From positions 1-64,000 of the forward strand of contig CAZSHG010000010.1 of assembly GCA_964606695.1 (NCBI GenBank): a stretch of 64,000 bases of DNA, written 5' to 3'. Below are positions 15,729 to 26,000 of this stretch, in pieces (position 1 is the first letter of the stretch; every line of letters starts with the position of its first letter). The notes under the pieces are model-generated. The model did not search any database. It was not told where the DNA came from and worked only from the letters and a program-made list of their open reading frames with translations. This DNA comes from CAZSHG01 sp964606695 [NCBI: uncultured bacterium]. Lineage in GTDB: Bacteria; UBP14; UBA6098. The position numbers were made by a program, and so were the translations under genes.

Positions 15729-15952
15729 TTTTAGCAATCAATCAGGCAGATTTAGGAGTCGATCAGACAATTTGAGCAACCGACCGGGCAGTTTTAGTAG
15801 TCGATCAGACGATTTGAGCAAACGACCGGGCAGTTTTAGCAGTCGATCAGACAATTTGAGCAATCGATCAATCAACTTTTGCGCTAAAATCGTCCAATCG
15901 GGTGCTAAAATCGACCAATCGGGTGCTCAAATCGACCAATCGGGAGCTCAAA
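15729..15952. repeat. 21-bp-period array with orientation switch (C)
   Basis: TTTTAGCA, ATTTAGGA, TTTGAGCA, TTTTAGTA, TTTGAGCA, TTTTAGCA, TTTGAGCA and CTTTTGCG start at 15729, 15750, 15771, 15792, 15813, 15834, 15855 and 15876, exactly 21 bp apart. The array then reverses: CGCTAAAA, TGCTAAAA, TGCTCAAA and AGCTCAAA start at 15882, 15903, 15924 and 15945, again 21 bp apart. The switch point is the near-palindrome TTTTGCGCTAAAA. The second half of each unit alternates between GTCGATCAGAC-like and CGACCGGGCAG-like sequence. It lies between convergent genes. Confidence 0.9.
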
Positions 15953-15997
15953 TTGCTTGATCGATGGCTTTTTTTATCCACTCGGAAACAAAAATCC

Positions 15998-16150
15998 CTT
16001 TTCCCTCGTTCCACAGCTCCAGCTGTGGAACGCCACTGCCCTCGAAGCTCCGCTTCGACTAAGCGAAGCATAGCTTCGGACGCATTTTCATCGCATAGCT
16101 GGAGCTATGCGACGAGAGGGGGCTGGAGCTATGCGGCGAGAGGGGAAAAT
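15998..16150. repeat. Cluster of nested hairpins
   Basis: In series are TTCCACAGCT-CC-AGCTGTGGAA (16009-16030), TCGAAGC-TCC-GCTTCGA (16042-16058), CGAAGC-ATA-GCTTCG (about 16064-16078) and TCGCATAGCT-GG-AGCTATGCGA (16091-16112), then a partial copy of the last. Related outer sequences (TTTCCCTCG and CGAGAGGGGAAA) bound the block. It resembles a composite of short palindromic elements. It lies downstream of the GGDEF gene. Confidence 0.7.
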
Positions 16151-16195
16151 AATCCAAACCCCGCCCTTCCGCAAATAAAAAAGGGCGACCACAGT

Positions 16196-17875
16196 TCATT
16201 GAGTTTTATATGCACGGGAGGAGTTTCTGCCAGCTTTCTTTGCGGAATACATAGCTCTGTCAGCGTTTCGTATGTAGCTTGCTACATCAAATCGATTTTC
16301 GCTTTCTGCGACGCCAAAAGACATCGTAACTTTAACGCTTTTTCCTTCATAAATGATATTAATGCTTTCAATTTTCTTCCGTAACTTCTCGGCAACTACT
16401 AAAGCGCCTGAGATTTTGGTTTCAGGGAGTAGCAAAATGAATTCTTCGCCGCCCCATCTACCGACAGAATCCTGTTTACGAATACTTTCGCGTATCAGCT
16501 TTGAAATTTCTTCAAGGACGACATCTCCACATTCATGGCCGTAAGTATCGTTTATTTGCTTGAAGTAATCTATATCGCAGATGCCAATGGAAAATGGGTT
16601 TCCGCTTCTCTCCGAACGATGGCATTCGATTTTTACTATTTCTTGAAAATAGCGGCGGTTCCACAGTCCCGTAAGGGGATCGATCCGAGAAATTTCTTCG
16701 AGTTTCTCGTAAGCCTTTGCGAGTTCGGTGTGTTGAGCCTCTATTTTTTCCTTTGCGGAGGCAAGTTCAACATTGCGCAACCGATATATTTCAGCTTCTT
16801 TTTCTTTGCGTTCAGTCTCGAATTTTGTTTTCATCTCGGAAATTTTCTCTTTTAATTCAGAGTCCGCATATTCTATTTCCGCGTAGCGAAACTTTTTAAA
16901 ATATTCGAGTGCATTTTTATAATCGCCCAGCTTTTCGTAAACTGCAGAAAGTGTGCTGTTAGAATTCATTATTGCTTCAACCCAGTTGGGTTCTTCGGCC
17001 ATTTCCAACACGGTGTTCAGTATTACGATGCTTTTTTCAAAATCGCCTCGAAGATAATGTAACTCACCTATAGATTCGAGTGTAAGAGCCGTCTGCATCT
17101 TGTTACCAAGTTCTTCTATAATGGCCAATTCCTTGTTAGAAAATTGCAGAGCTTTATCATATTCGCCGAGACCCTTATAACAGTTTGAAAGGTTATTGAA
17201 CAAAGCACTTTGCTGAACTTTCGACCCTTTTTCTAAAGTGTAATCAATTATCGGCTCCAGATATTCCAGGGCTTTTTTGTAATCGTGTTTGATGTCCGCA
17301 TATATATTGCCTATGTTGCTTTTAAGGGTATTAATCTGTTCGATTGATCCAGTTTCAACTACGATATCGTGGGCTTGTAGAATGTATTGAAGGGCGTTAT
17401 CGAAATCACCCATCTTAAAATAAATTCCCGCCAGAGTATTCAGTGCCGGGACGATAGATAAATCGAAATCGTTTTCCTCACACAGATTTATCGAATCGAA
17501 ACAAAGTTCCATAGCTTCGTCGAATTCGAGTTGGACGAACTTTATATAGGCAAGCTTCTGTTTTAGGCGAGCTACTCCTTTTAGATACCCTTTAACTTCA
17601 AATTCTTCGATCCCCGCAGAATATTTATCGATTGCCGATTCATAATCGCCGCGAGAACGATAATGTTCGCCAACTGCATTGTAAATATCCGCTTTCAATG
17701 ACAACGAACCGATGCTATCGGCGAATTTGTCTGCATCATCGACCTCCGATAACAAATCGGGATGATTCGTCTTAATCAAATAGCGGATTAAATCAGCATA
17801 GACATTTACCCTCTCTTCATCCGTGTCAGCGGAGCCGAGTTCCTTTCGAAAGTTTTTAATCCTTTCATCATTCAT
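16196..17875 (-). CDS. TPR-GGDEF diguanylate cyclase
   Basis: The product is 559 residues, without signal peptide or membrane segment, so cytoplasmic. Residues of about 40-345 form a run of tetratricopeptide repeats (for example YKKALEYLEPIIDYTLEKG, YDKALQFSNKELAIIEELG), then a coiled coil (about 345-395), then a GGDEF domain from RIDPLTGLWNRRYF (397). The active site is RWGGEEF near 475, a functional variant. RKQD lies five residues before it, forming the RxxD inhibitory site, so product inhibition by c-di-GMP is expected. The TPR array probably senses a protein partner. The gene stands alone between repeat-rich regions. The neighbouring fibre and lectin-like genes hint at a surface-attachment programme, which is inference. 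Confidence 0.9.
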   Translation of the reverse strand: MNDERIKNFRKELGSADTDEERVNVYADLIRYLIKTNHPDLLSEVDDADKFADSIGSLSLKADIYNAVGEHYRSRGDYESAIDKYSAGIEEFEVKGYLKGVARLKQKLAYIKFVQLEFDEAMELCFDSINLCEENDFDLSIVPALNTLAGIYFKMGDFDNALQYILQAHDIVVETGSIEQINTLKSNIGNIYADIKHDYKKALEYLEPIIDYTLEKGSKVQQSALFNNLSNCYKGLGEYDKALQFSNKELAIIEELGNKMQTALTLESIGELHYLRGDFEKSIVILNTVLEMAEEPNWVEAIMNSNSTLSAVYEKLGDYKNALEYFKKFRYAEIEYADSELKEKISEMKTKFETERKEKEAEIYRLRNVELASAKEKIEAQHTELAKAYEKLEEISRIDPLTGLWNRRYFQEIVKIECHRSERSGNPFSIGICDIDYFKQINDTYGHECGDVVLEEISKLIRESIRKQDSVGRWGGEEFILLLPETKISGALVVAEKLRKKIESINIIYEGKSVKVTMSFGVAESENRFDVASYIRNADRAMYSAKKAGRNSSRAYKTQ

Positions 17876-17973
17876 CGAAATTCTCTAACGGTAACTTCAC
17901 TCGTTAATAAAACAATATCCAAACATGCTAACTTAAGATTAATTATAATACTAAAAAACGGTTATACCAATAA

Positions 17974-18000
17974 TAAAAGGCAGGTTTTTACACTGCCCTT
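17974..18000 (-). terminator. Terminator following the chimeric remnant
   Basis: GGGCAG and CTGCC arms (17993-18000 and 17977-17983) are followed on the minus strand by TTTT. It is a copy of the terminator at 19991-20020; both follow a frame ending SEKKTP. Confidence 0.6.
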
Positions 18001-18021
18001 CGTTTCCCATTGCTTGCCTTT

Positions 18022-18177
18022 TTACGGCGTTTTCTTTTCGGAAAGAAAACACATGTTCGTGCTGTCGAGGTCGCAATTCAATTCATCGATATCCAGCCTC
18101 GAAAGTTGCGGTTCTTAGTTCGATTGCGCGAACAACGCCGCCACAAGAATCAATGAAACGAGAATCAGCTTATTCAT
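18022..18177 (-). pseudogene. Chimeric remnant: DUF1566 signal peptide joined to fibre-gene tail
   Basis: The start and signal peptide (MNKLILVSLILVAALFAQSN) match the next gene upstream almost exactly, then comes a stop codon. The same frame continues to LSEKKTP and stops, which is the last residue string of the giant fibre protein at 20038-27390. The same terminator type follows. It is a deletion product joining the 5' end of a third DUF1566 copy to the 3' end of a fibre gene. Confidence 0.7.
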
Positions 18178-18214
18178 TCTATGTCCTTTCGAGAAATCCT
18201 AAATCAACCGAACC

Positions 18215-19072
18215 CTAAAAAGCCCGAACAGCACGCACATAGTCCGTGTCGCTCTTATCGTCGAAGTTCTGACTGCCACTGCCGAAGCCCTGGCCCCAAG
18301 CGGCGCCGTGATTGAACTCGGTAGAACTCCAATAGTAGGCACTAGCAAAACCGCCACCTCCATTCGAAGTTGCGGTAGCATCAATAGTTGCCTTGTTATC
18401 ATACATCAGGTTTAGTTCTTCTTTTGAAGGTAAGTACCAATCGCCATAGGTTTTGCCACCTTCGGTAATTTGTAAATCGTTGCAGATTTGAGCCGCATAA
18501 TCAGAACCATCGTCTCCAATTGACACATGTGATGATATAATTATTGATGTGTTTAACTCGCCTGAATATGGGCCATCTCCGGTTGCTCGTGTAACACCAT
18601 AAGTTCCGGCATACCATCTTATTCCTGTGCTTTGGTCATCTTTGGCACAAACAAGCCCGTGTTGCCCCGTTTCATCCACCCAAAACACGACACCGCCCTG
18701 CGCAAAGTCGCCGACTGAGTATGTAGTTCCGCCTCCGCCGGATGGCGTATATCCCGTCTCCTCCGGGTCGCTGGAGAGTTTGGCTATCCAGACCTTCGCG
18801 TTCCCCGGGTCGGCGAAATCGTCCGGGCGGATTACGCCGGGGGAGGACTCGGCGTCAGTCCCCGCAGTCAGGCGATAGATACGCGTCTCCGTGCCGTCGA
18901 AGACCGCGAGCATAGTTCCGACAGCCAACCCCGTAGTCGGGATGCCGTCCAGGTCGGTCGCCGTGCCGCCGGTGAGTCCGGTGATGTCCGGGCGCGATAA
19001 CAGAACCTCGTAGTTCGATTGCGCGAACATCGCCGCCACAATAATCAATGAAACGAGAATCAGCTTATTCAT
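18215..19072 (-). CDS. Secreted DUF1566 (C-type-lectin-like) protein, copy 1
   Basis: The product is 285 residues. GGAC stands upstream, and the signal peptide is MNKLILVSLIIVAAMFAQSN. The N-terminal 125 residues are almost identical to copy 2 at 19110-19970. Residues of about 105-285 carry the DUF1566 lectin-like fold (FAQGGVVFWVDETGQHG, GGKTYGDWYLPSKEELNLM, ASAYYWSSTE, YVRAVRAF). The C-terminal 30 residues between YYWSSTE and VRAVRAF differ strongly from copy 2 while the flanks match. This is the pattern of a diversity-generating retroelement variable region (coding bases 18235-18316). DUF1566 and related lectin folds are known targets of such systems. The likely role is a diversified surface-exposed binding protein, but no sorting domain is present. 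Confidence 0.8.
   Translation of the reverse strand: MNKLILVSLIIVAAMFAQSNYEVLLSRPDITGLTGGTATDLDGIPTTGLAVGTMLAVFDGTETRIYRLTAGTDAESSPGVIRPDDFADPGNAKVWIAKLSSDPEETGYTPSGGGGTTYSVGDFAQGGVVFWVDETGQHGLVCAKDDQSTGIRWYAGTYGVTRATGDGPYSGELNTSIIISSHVSIGDDGSDYAAQICNDLQITEGGKTYGDWYLPSKEELNLMYDNKATIDATATSNGGGGFASAYYWSSTEFNHGAAWGQGFGSGSQNFDDKSDTDYVRAVRAF
18235..18316 (-). other. Putative diversified variable region, DUF1566 copy 1
   Basis: Compared with 19130-19211 there are no insertions or deletions and about 32 base differences, all but about five at codon positions 1 or 2. Codons GCT TGG, CAG, AAG and ACG inside the region stay identical. Such a pattern fits adenine-directed mutagenesis of AAC/AAT/TAC-type template codons. 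The template itself and the reverse transcriptase are not in the window. Confidence 0.55.
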
Positions 19073-19109
19073 TCTATGTCCTTTCGAGAAATCCTAAATC
19101 AGCCGAACC

Positions 19110-19970
19110 CTAAAAAGCCCGAACAGCACGAACCCTATACGTGATGCCCTTAAAGTAGTAGTACTGGTAGCCATCGTCGAAGGCCTGATACCAAGCGTTG
19201 CTGGTAAGGTACTCGGTAGAACTCCAATAGTAGGCACTAGCAAAACCGCTGCCTCCGTTAGCCCCTGCGGTAGCATCAATAATTGCCTTGTTTTGATACA
19301 TTAAATCCAATTCTTCTTTTGAGGGAAGGTACCAGTCGCCATAGGTTTTGCCACCTTCAGTAATTTGTAGCTCATTACAAATACGAGCTGCATAAGTACT
19401 TCCATCATCACCTATAGCTACTTGAGCTGCAATAATTATTGAGGTATTTGCTTCACCTGCGTAAGGACCGTCTCCTTTTGCCTGTGTATAACCATAAGTA
19501 CCGGCATACCATCTTACTCCAGTGTTTTGGTCATCTTTGGCACAAACAAGCCCGTGTTGCCCCGTTTCATCCACCCAAAACACGACACCGCCCTGCGCAA
19601 AGTCGCCGACTGAGTATGTAGTTCCGCCTCCGCCGGATGGCGTATATCCCGTCTCCTCCGGGTCGCTGGAGAGTTTGGCTATCCAGACCTTCGCGTTCCC
19701 CGGGTCGGCGAAATCGTCCGGGCGGATTACGCCGGGGGAGGACTCGGCATTCGTCCCCGCAGTCAGAGCGTAGATGCGCGTCTCCGTGCCGTCGAAGACC
19801 GCGAGCATAGTCCCGACAGCCAACCCTGTAGTCGGGATGCCGTCGAGGTCGGTCGCCGTGCCGCCGGTGAGTCCGGTGATGTCCGGGCGCGACAGCAGAA
19901 CATCATAATTCGATTGCGCAAACAGTGAAATCGCAACAAGAACTGTTAAGAAGAGAATAACTTTTTTCAT
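19110..19970 (-). CDS. Secreted DUF1566 (C-type-lectin-like) protein, copy 2
   Basis: The product is 286 residues. The signal peptide (MKKVILFLTVLVAISLFAQSN) differs from copy 1 but the following 100 residues are almost the same. The DUF1566 body (GDWYLPSKEELDLMYQNK, GSGFASAYYWSSTE, YRVRAVRAF) diverges from copy 1 moderately in the middle, with many synonymous changes and higher AT content. The C-terminal variable block at 19130-19211 is rich in Tyr (DGYQYYYFKG). The two genes are a tandem duplication: 37 bp separate them, and the same spacer sequence recurs after copy 1. Gene conversion of the front third, long divergence of the middle, and targeted change of the end are three separate histories in one gene. 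Confidence 0.8.
   Translation of the reverse strand: MKKVILFLTVLVAISLFAQSNYDVLLSRPDITGLTGGTATDLDGIPTTGLAVGTMLAVFDGTETRIYALTAGTNAESSPGVIRPDDFADPGNAKVWIAKLSSDPEETGYTPSGGGGTTYSVGDFAQGGVVFWVDETGQHGLVCAKDDQNTGVRWYAGTYGYTQAKGDGPYAGEANTSIIIAAQVAIGDDGSTYAARICNELQITEGGKTYGDWYLPSKEELDLMYQNKAIIDATAGANGGSGFASAYYWSSTEYLTSNAWYQAFDDGYQYYYFKGITYRVRAVRAF
19130..19211 (-). other. Putative diversified variable region, DUF1566 copy 2
   Basis: It is the counterpart of 18235-18316, at a constant offset of 895 bp. The encoded block is Tyr-, Asp- and Ser-rich (YLTSNAWYQAFDDGYQYYYF), typical of residues reachable from AAC and AAT codons by changing adenines. The downstream flank to the stop codon and beyond is the same in both copies. 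Confidence 0.55.
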
Positions 19971-19990
19971 TTTTTGACCCCCTATAAATT

Positions 19991-20020
19991 GAAAAAGGGC
20001 AGTCTTGAAACTGCCCTTTG
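19991..20020 (-). terminator. Rho-independent terminator of the giant fibre gene
   Basis: AAAGGGCAG (19994-20002) and CTGCCCTTT (20011-20019) form a nine-pair stem, followed on the minus strand by TTTTTC. It lies 18 bp after the stop codon. Confidence 0.8.
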
Positions 20021-20037
20021 GTTGGTTCGATGCTTAT

Positions 20038-23000
20038 TTACGGCGTCTTCTTTTCGGAAATCACCCACCAGTTCGCGCCGTCGGATTGGATTGTGATAGC
20101 GTGGTTTACCGAAGCAATAACTCCGATTGGGTCGTCGATGCCGTCGAGGGTCTGAGTGCCACTTGTTATGATATCAATTTCATCGAAACCGCCGCCGCCG
20201 CCGGCTGTCTTCTTAATCACATAGATTCTACCGGCACAGGTTGTTGCGTCTGGTAGCGTTAGGACAGTGTTAACAGCATCGAAGCCGGTATCAACGAAGA
20301 TGCTATAGTCATTATCCGTAACGGTATAGTCAGTGTTTGCTGGGACGGAGACAATGGGCATTGAAACTGCGCCGCCGACATTGAGGCCTTCACTAATGGT
20401 TACATCGCCGCCGGTTCCGACGACCAGGGAAGCGTCGCCGATTTTGATTGGGTTATCGGAGTTGAAACGGGTGGTGTCGCCGTCGTCGTAAATCCAGAAG
20501 GAGTCGGCTAATGAAGCGTCGGTGCCCCAGTAACGGTAACCACCGTCGATCATGAAGTCGTCGTAAGTGTATATATTTCCGCTTGTTCCATCAAAGTTCA
20601 TCTTGAGAACCGCAGGATCGCCGGTGTATATTCTAACATCGCCTGGCCTGGCGGCATTTTGATGCCCACCGCCGATTAGATTCACATTGCCACCATCGAG
20701 AGAGATACTATAAGCATCTCCACCAACGATACTCACACTACCACCACCGTGACCGGCAGATGCATGACCAGCATTTAGTGAAATACTCGATCCCCATCCT
20801 CCATTGCCATCAGATCCCTTGATATCTGTCGAACCTAATAAATTCAGATTTCCACCACCAACAGCGAGGTCTTGTGTTGCAAATACGTCGCCGTCGGTTT
20901 CGACGATGAGAGAAGCATTGCCGACCTTGATGGGGTTATCGGAGTTGAAACGGGTGGTGTCGCCGTCGTCGTAAATCCAGAAGGAGTCGGCCTGAGTGGC
21001 GTCCACGCCGATGTAGCGGTTGCCGTTATCGAGGAAGACATTGCCGCCATCGATGTGCAACTTAGACTGAGGACTTGTCGTTCCGATGCCGACATCGCCA
21101 GACGATAATACCCGCATCGCTTCGCCAGAAGTGGTAGTAGTAAATTTAATATCAGAACCGCCGCCGGAGGTTAATACAAGATGTGCGTCGGATTCAATTG
21201 TGCATTCATACCAAGCCGGACGCTTGATAGATAGTTTCCCAAATCCATCGTTCGGGAAGAAATTAGTGTTTAATCCAAGTAAGCTGGCGTCGCCGTTGAC
21301 ATCGAGCAAATTCCCAGGAGTTGTCGTTCCGATACCTACATTGCCAGCGGCATCGACATAAAGGGCGCTATCCGGGTCGCCGTCGGAGGCATTGAGGAAG
21401 TTATGCCAATGGCTGTTCGGGTCGATGCTCGTTAAGCCGGAACCGTCGCCGGTGAGAACACCGCTAACATCGAGATCGCCGGAGACATAAACGTCGCCGT
21501 CGGTCTCGACGATGAGGGAAGCATCACCGATTTTAATCGGGTTGTCGCCGTCGAAACGAACCGTGTCGCCGTCGTCGTAAATCCAGAAATCATTCGCGCC
21601 GGAAGCATCCGAACCGCGAAGATAGGCACCATCGCCCATAACGACGTCGCCTACTGTTTGAATCGCGCCATCGACGAAGAGATTATTGTCGATATAGACC
21701 GTATCGCCTATGGCCTGAATGGAATCGACGATGAGTTCGCCGTTGACGTATAGTTGCGCCATGGTCCAGATTGTGTCGCTGTCGCTACCTGAAACAGAGC
21801 GAATCGTGTCAACTGAAGCTAACGACGCTGTAAGATCCGACCAATAGACATCGGAGCCGTCGGTTATGAGGATTTGTCCTGCGGTGCCGAAGGATGTGCC
21901 GTCGTGGATGCCGCCGTCGAGATATAGGTCGTTATCGATATTCACGTCGCCGTCTGCGAAATAGGCCGCCCAATTGATCGTTCCGCCGGAAGCGGTTGCA
22001 TAAATACCGTAGTTTTCGTCGCCGTTGAGTGCTTCCATGTATGCACCATAATTGATGCTGGTTCCGGAGCCATTGTCCTGGGCATAACCATAGATACCGT
22101 AGTTTTCGCCGTCTCCCCATGCATCACCGTAAACGCCGTAGTTTGATCCGTCGCTACCATCTACATAACCATAGACACCGTAATAAGAATTACTTCCTGT
22201 GGTATAAACCTCGCCTGTAGTTCCAATATATCCACCCAGTCCGTAAACACCGATGCCGTAGTAATCTGCGGGAACACTTACGCCGTAAACGGCCGCGCCG
22301 TCGGTTGTTCCAACGTAATTATTCTGGAAATAACCTACTGCTTCGCCCCATGCGTCCGGTTCGCCTTCGACATGGAGCCTTGCCGTTGGAGTTTCCGTTC
22401 CGATTCCTACAGAGTCGGCGATAATCGCGCTTCCTCGTGTGTATGTATTATCATCGAACCATATTGTATCCCCGTCGGCTTGAATTGAATCGGCGATAAG
22501 CTCGCCGTTGACGTAAAGTTGCGCCATCGTCCAGATTGTATCGGAATCGAGGCCATTAACCGAGCGGAGCGTATCGAAATAACCTAATGACGCTACTACA
22601 TCAGACCAGTATATATCGGAGCCGTCGGTCATGAGAATCTGGCCTGAGGTTCCGAAGTCTGTGCCATCGTGAATGCCGCCGTCGAGATAAGCATCGCCCG
22701 TTACCATTAATCCCGAATTAATCAGGAGAGAATCTTTCAATAGAACCGTTCCGCTATTCCAGGCCTCGATGGAATCGAGGGCAATTTCAGGAACAACGAG
22801 GACTGTATCGACAAAGAGCGAACCGGCTTTTGTGCCGTGAATTCGACTTGTATAAAGCGTGTCCGCCCACAATGGCTGATGACCGGCAATGATAATCGGT
22901 CCCCATATCATCAGGGAGTCCATGATGTCGAGATTGTCGCCTATCCAGACGTCGCCTTGCACTCTTAGATATTCGTTGACGAATAATGAATCGCCAACCT

Positions 23001-26000
23001 GAAGATCATTCTGAAAAATAGCGTCGCCATAGAGTATAAGGCTATCATTGACAGATAGATCGTCATCGATAACGACATCGTTATCGAAATACGCGTCGCC
23101 ATTTACGGTTAATGAATCATCGATATATGCGTCATCATTTACCCATAAATCGTGGTCGATTTCGAGATTATCGTCGATATATGCGCTTCCCATTATTATG
23201 AGGCTGTCAGCCAAATACATGTCATCGGCTGAAATATCGCCGGTAACATCAAGGTCGCCTCCGATAGATACGTCCATAGTAACATCGAGACTCTCGGCAA
23301 TAACAACATTATCCGCGAAGAATGCATCGCCGAGGACGTAGAAGTCCTGAGTTGCGATTACATCGCCGTCGGTTTCTACTACGAGGGAAGCGTCGCCGAT
23401 TTTAATCGGATTGTCGGCGTCGAAGCGCGTCGTATCGCCATCATCGTAAATCCAGAAGCTGTCCGCGCCCGTGGCGTCAACGCCATAATAGCGATTGCCG
23501 TTATCGACGAAGACATCGCCGTCAACGGTAAGGCCGGCGTTTATCAGGACGGAATCTTTTATCAGGATAGTTCCGCTGTTCCACGCCTCGATGGAGTCAA
23601 GGGCGATTTCCGGCGTAACCAGAACGGTATCGACGAAGAGGGAACCGGCGACCGTGCCGTATATTCTATCTACCCAAAGTTCGTGCCCGGGAGTGATGAC
23701 GACCGAGCTGTCGAACATTGCGGGACCGTCAACGTAAAGGGTGTCGTCGCCTATGAATACAGTGCTGTCCAGGTTAGTCGGTCCGGCGACAAAAAGGCTT
23801 TCGAGGACATCGACATCCGTTGCCAGTAGATAGAAAGCCGTGATGCTGTCCGCAGTGATGACATTGGCAAATATCGTGTCGTCGTTGGTCAGATTGTCGT
23901 GGAAATAGGCGTCGAGATCGACTTCGAGCTCGCCCTGTAGATAGGTGTTGCCGCCGACTATAAGGCTATCGGTGATTTCGACGTCCTGATTGAACAAGCC
24001 GTCGCCATCGACTTCGAGGTCCTCCTGGACGTTCACATATCTCTGGAAATAAGTCGAATCTTTTACGATTATTGAATTTCCGTTCCACGCCTCGAGTGAA
24101 TCCAGTGCCACTTCGGGAGTAGCCAGAACAGTATCCACGAAGAGGGTGCCTGCGACCGTGCCATAAATCTTATCGACCCAGAGTTGATGTCCCGGAGTGA
24201 TAACGACCATGCTGTCGAACATTGCCGGTCCCTCGACGTAAAGCGTGTCATCATCGATATAAACCGTGCTGTCGAAATTGGCAGGGCCATCGACATAGAG
24301 GCTTTCGAGGACATCGACATCCGTTGCCAGCAGATAATTTGCCGTTATACTATCCGCGGTTATTACATTTGCGAATATCGTGTCGTCGTTGGTCAGATTA
24401 TCGTGGAAATAGGCGTCCAGATCGACTTCCAGCTCGCTCTGAAGGTATGTATTTCCGACAACCATCAGGCTGTCGCCGATCCATACGTCCTGATTGAATA
24501 GCCCGTCGCCGTCAACTTCGAGGTCCTCCTGGACGTTCACATATCTCCTGAAATAAGTCGTATCTTTGATTATTAACGAAGTCGTATTCCAGGCTTCGAG
24601 TGAATCGAGAGCTACTTCGGGAGTCGCCAGAACCGTGTCAACAAAGAGCGTGCCGGCAACCGTGCCGTAGATCTTATCGACCCAGAGTTGATGTCCCGGG
24701 GTGATGACCACCATACTGTCAAACTGCGCCGGGCCTTCGACGTATAGCGTATCGTCGTCTATATAAACCGTGCTGTCGAAATTGGCCGGGCCATCGACAA
24801 AGAGGCTCTCCATAACATCGACATCTGTAGCTAATAAATAGTTAGTCGTGATGCTATCGGCTGTGATGACATTGGCGAATATCGAATCGTCGTTGGTCAG
24901 ATTATCGTGGAAATAGGCGTCCAGATCGACTTCGAGTTCGCTCTGCAAATAAGTATTTCCGACGACCATCAGGCTGTCGCCGATCCATACATCCTGATTG
25001 AATAGCCCGTCGCCGTCAACTTCGAGGTCCTCCTGGACATTAACGTATCTTCGGAAATAAGTAGAATCTTTTATGATTATTGAATTTCCGTTCCAGGCCT
25101 CGATAGAGTCTAAAGCCACTTCCGGTGTGGCCAGAACTGTATCTACAAACAGAGTGCCCGCGACAGTGCCATAAATCTTATCGACCCAGAGTTGATGTCC
25201 CGGTGTAATGACAACCATGCTGTCGAATTGCGCCGGGCCGTCAACATAGAGCGTATCGTCGTCGATTGTAACCGTGCTGTCGAAATTAGCTGGGCCATCG
25301 ACAAACAGACTCTCGGTAACATCTATATCGGTTGAAAGCAGGTAATTGGTAGTGATACTGTCCGCGGTAATCACGTTGGCGAATATCGTGTCGTTGACCC
25401 ATGCGTTGTGCATTACGTAGAGATCGGTTCCTACCGTTAATGTCTGCATAACGTAAGCGTCCATGCCGACCATAAGGCTCTCGCCAATCATCGCATCGTC
25501 GTAAACGAGGAGGTCGTCATCGACAACATTCGAGCCGTGAACGATGATGTTGTCATCGAAATGGATTGTATCGCCCACCGCCTGCATCGAATCGGCGATA
25601 AGTTCGCCGTTGACATAAAACTGCGCCATCGTCCATATCGTATCGGAGTCGCTGGCGCTGAGGGTGCGCAGAGTATCGACTCGAATTAAATCGCCGTAGA
25701 GGAAATCCCAGAATACATCGGAGCCGTCGGAACGGAGATACTGGTCGTGAGCGCCGAAACTGACGCCGTCATAAAGACCCGTGTTCAGGTAAATATCATT
25801 TTCGATGTTGACATCGCCGGCATCGAAATAACCGGCCCAGTTGACCGAGCCGCCGGAAGCCCATGCATATACGCCGTAGTTCTCGGCTCCGTTTGTGGCC
25901 AGGAGGTAACTACCGTAGTTTTCACTTGCTCCACTACCATTATCACTTGCGTAACCGTATAAACCATAATTAATTCCATCACCGTATGTTGAGCCGGTAA

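Noticed and set aside
15703-16384. Open reading frames encoding SRSDNLSNRPGS-like repeats
   Set aside because: They arise because the 21-bp array unit is a multiple of three; there is no ribosome binding site, no conserved domain, and the frame crosses the orientation switch and the hairpin cluster.
17876-20037. Reverse transcriptase or template repeat for the variable DUF1566 ends
   Set aside because: I looked in the gaps and both strands around the genes and saw none; the claim is therefore limited to the variable-region pattern.
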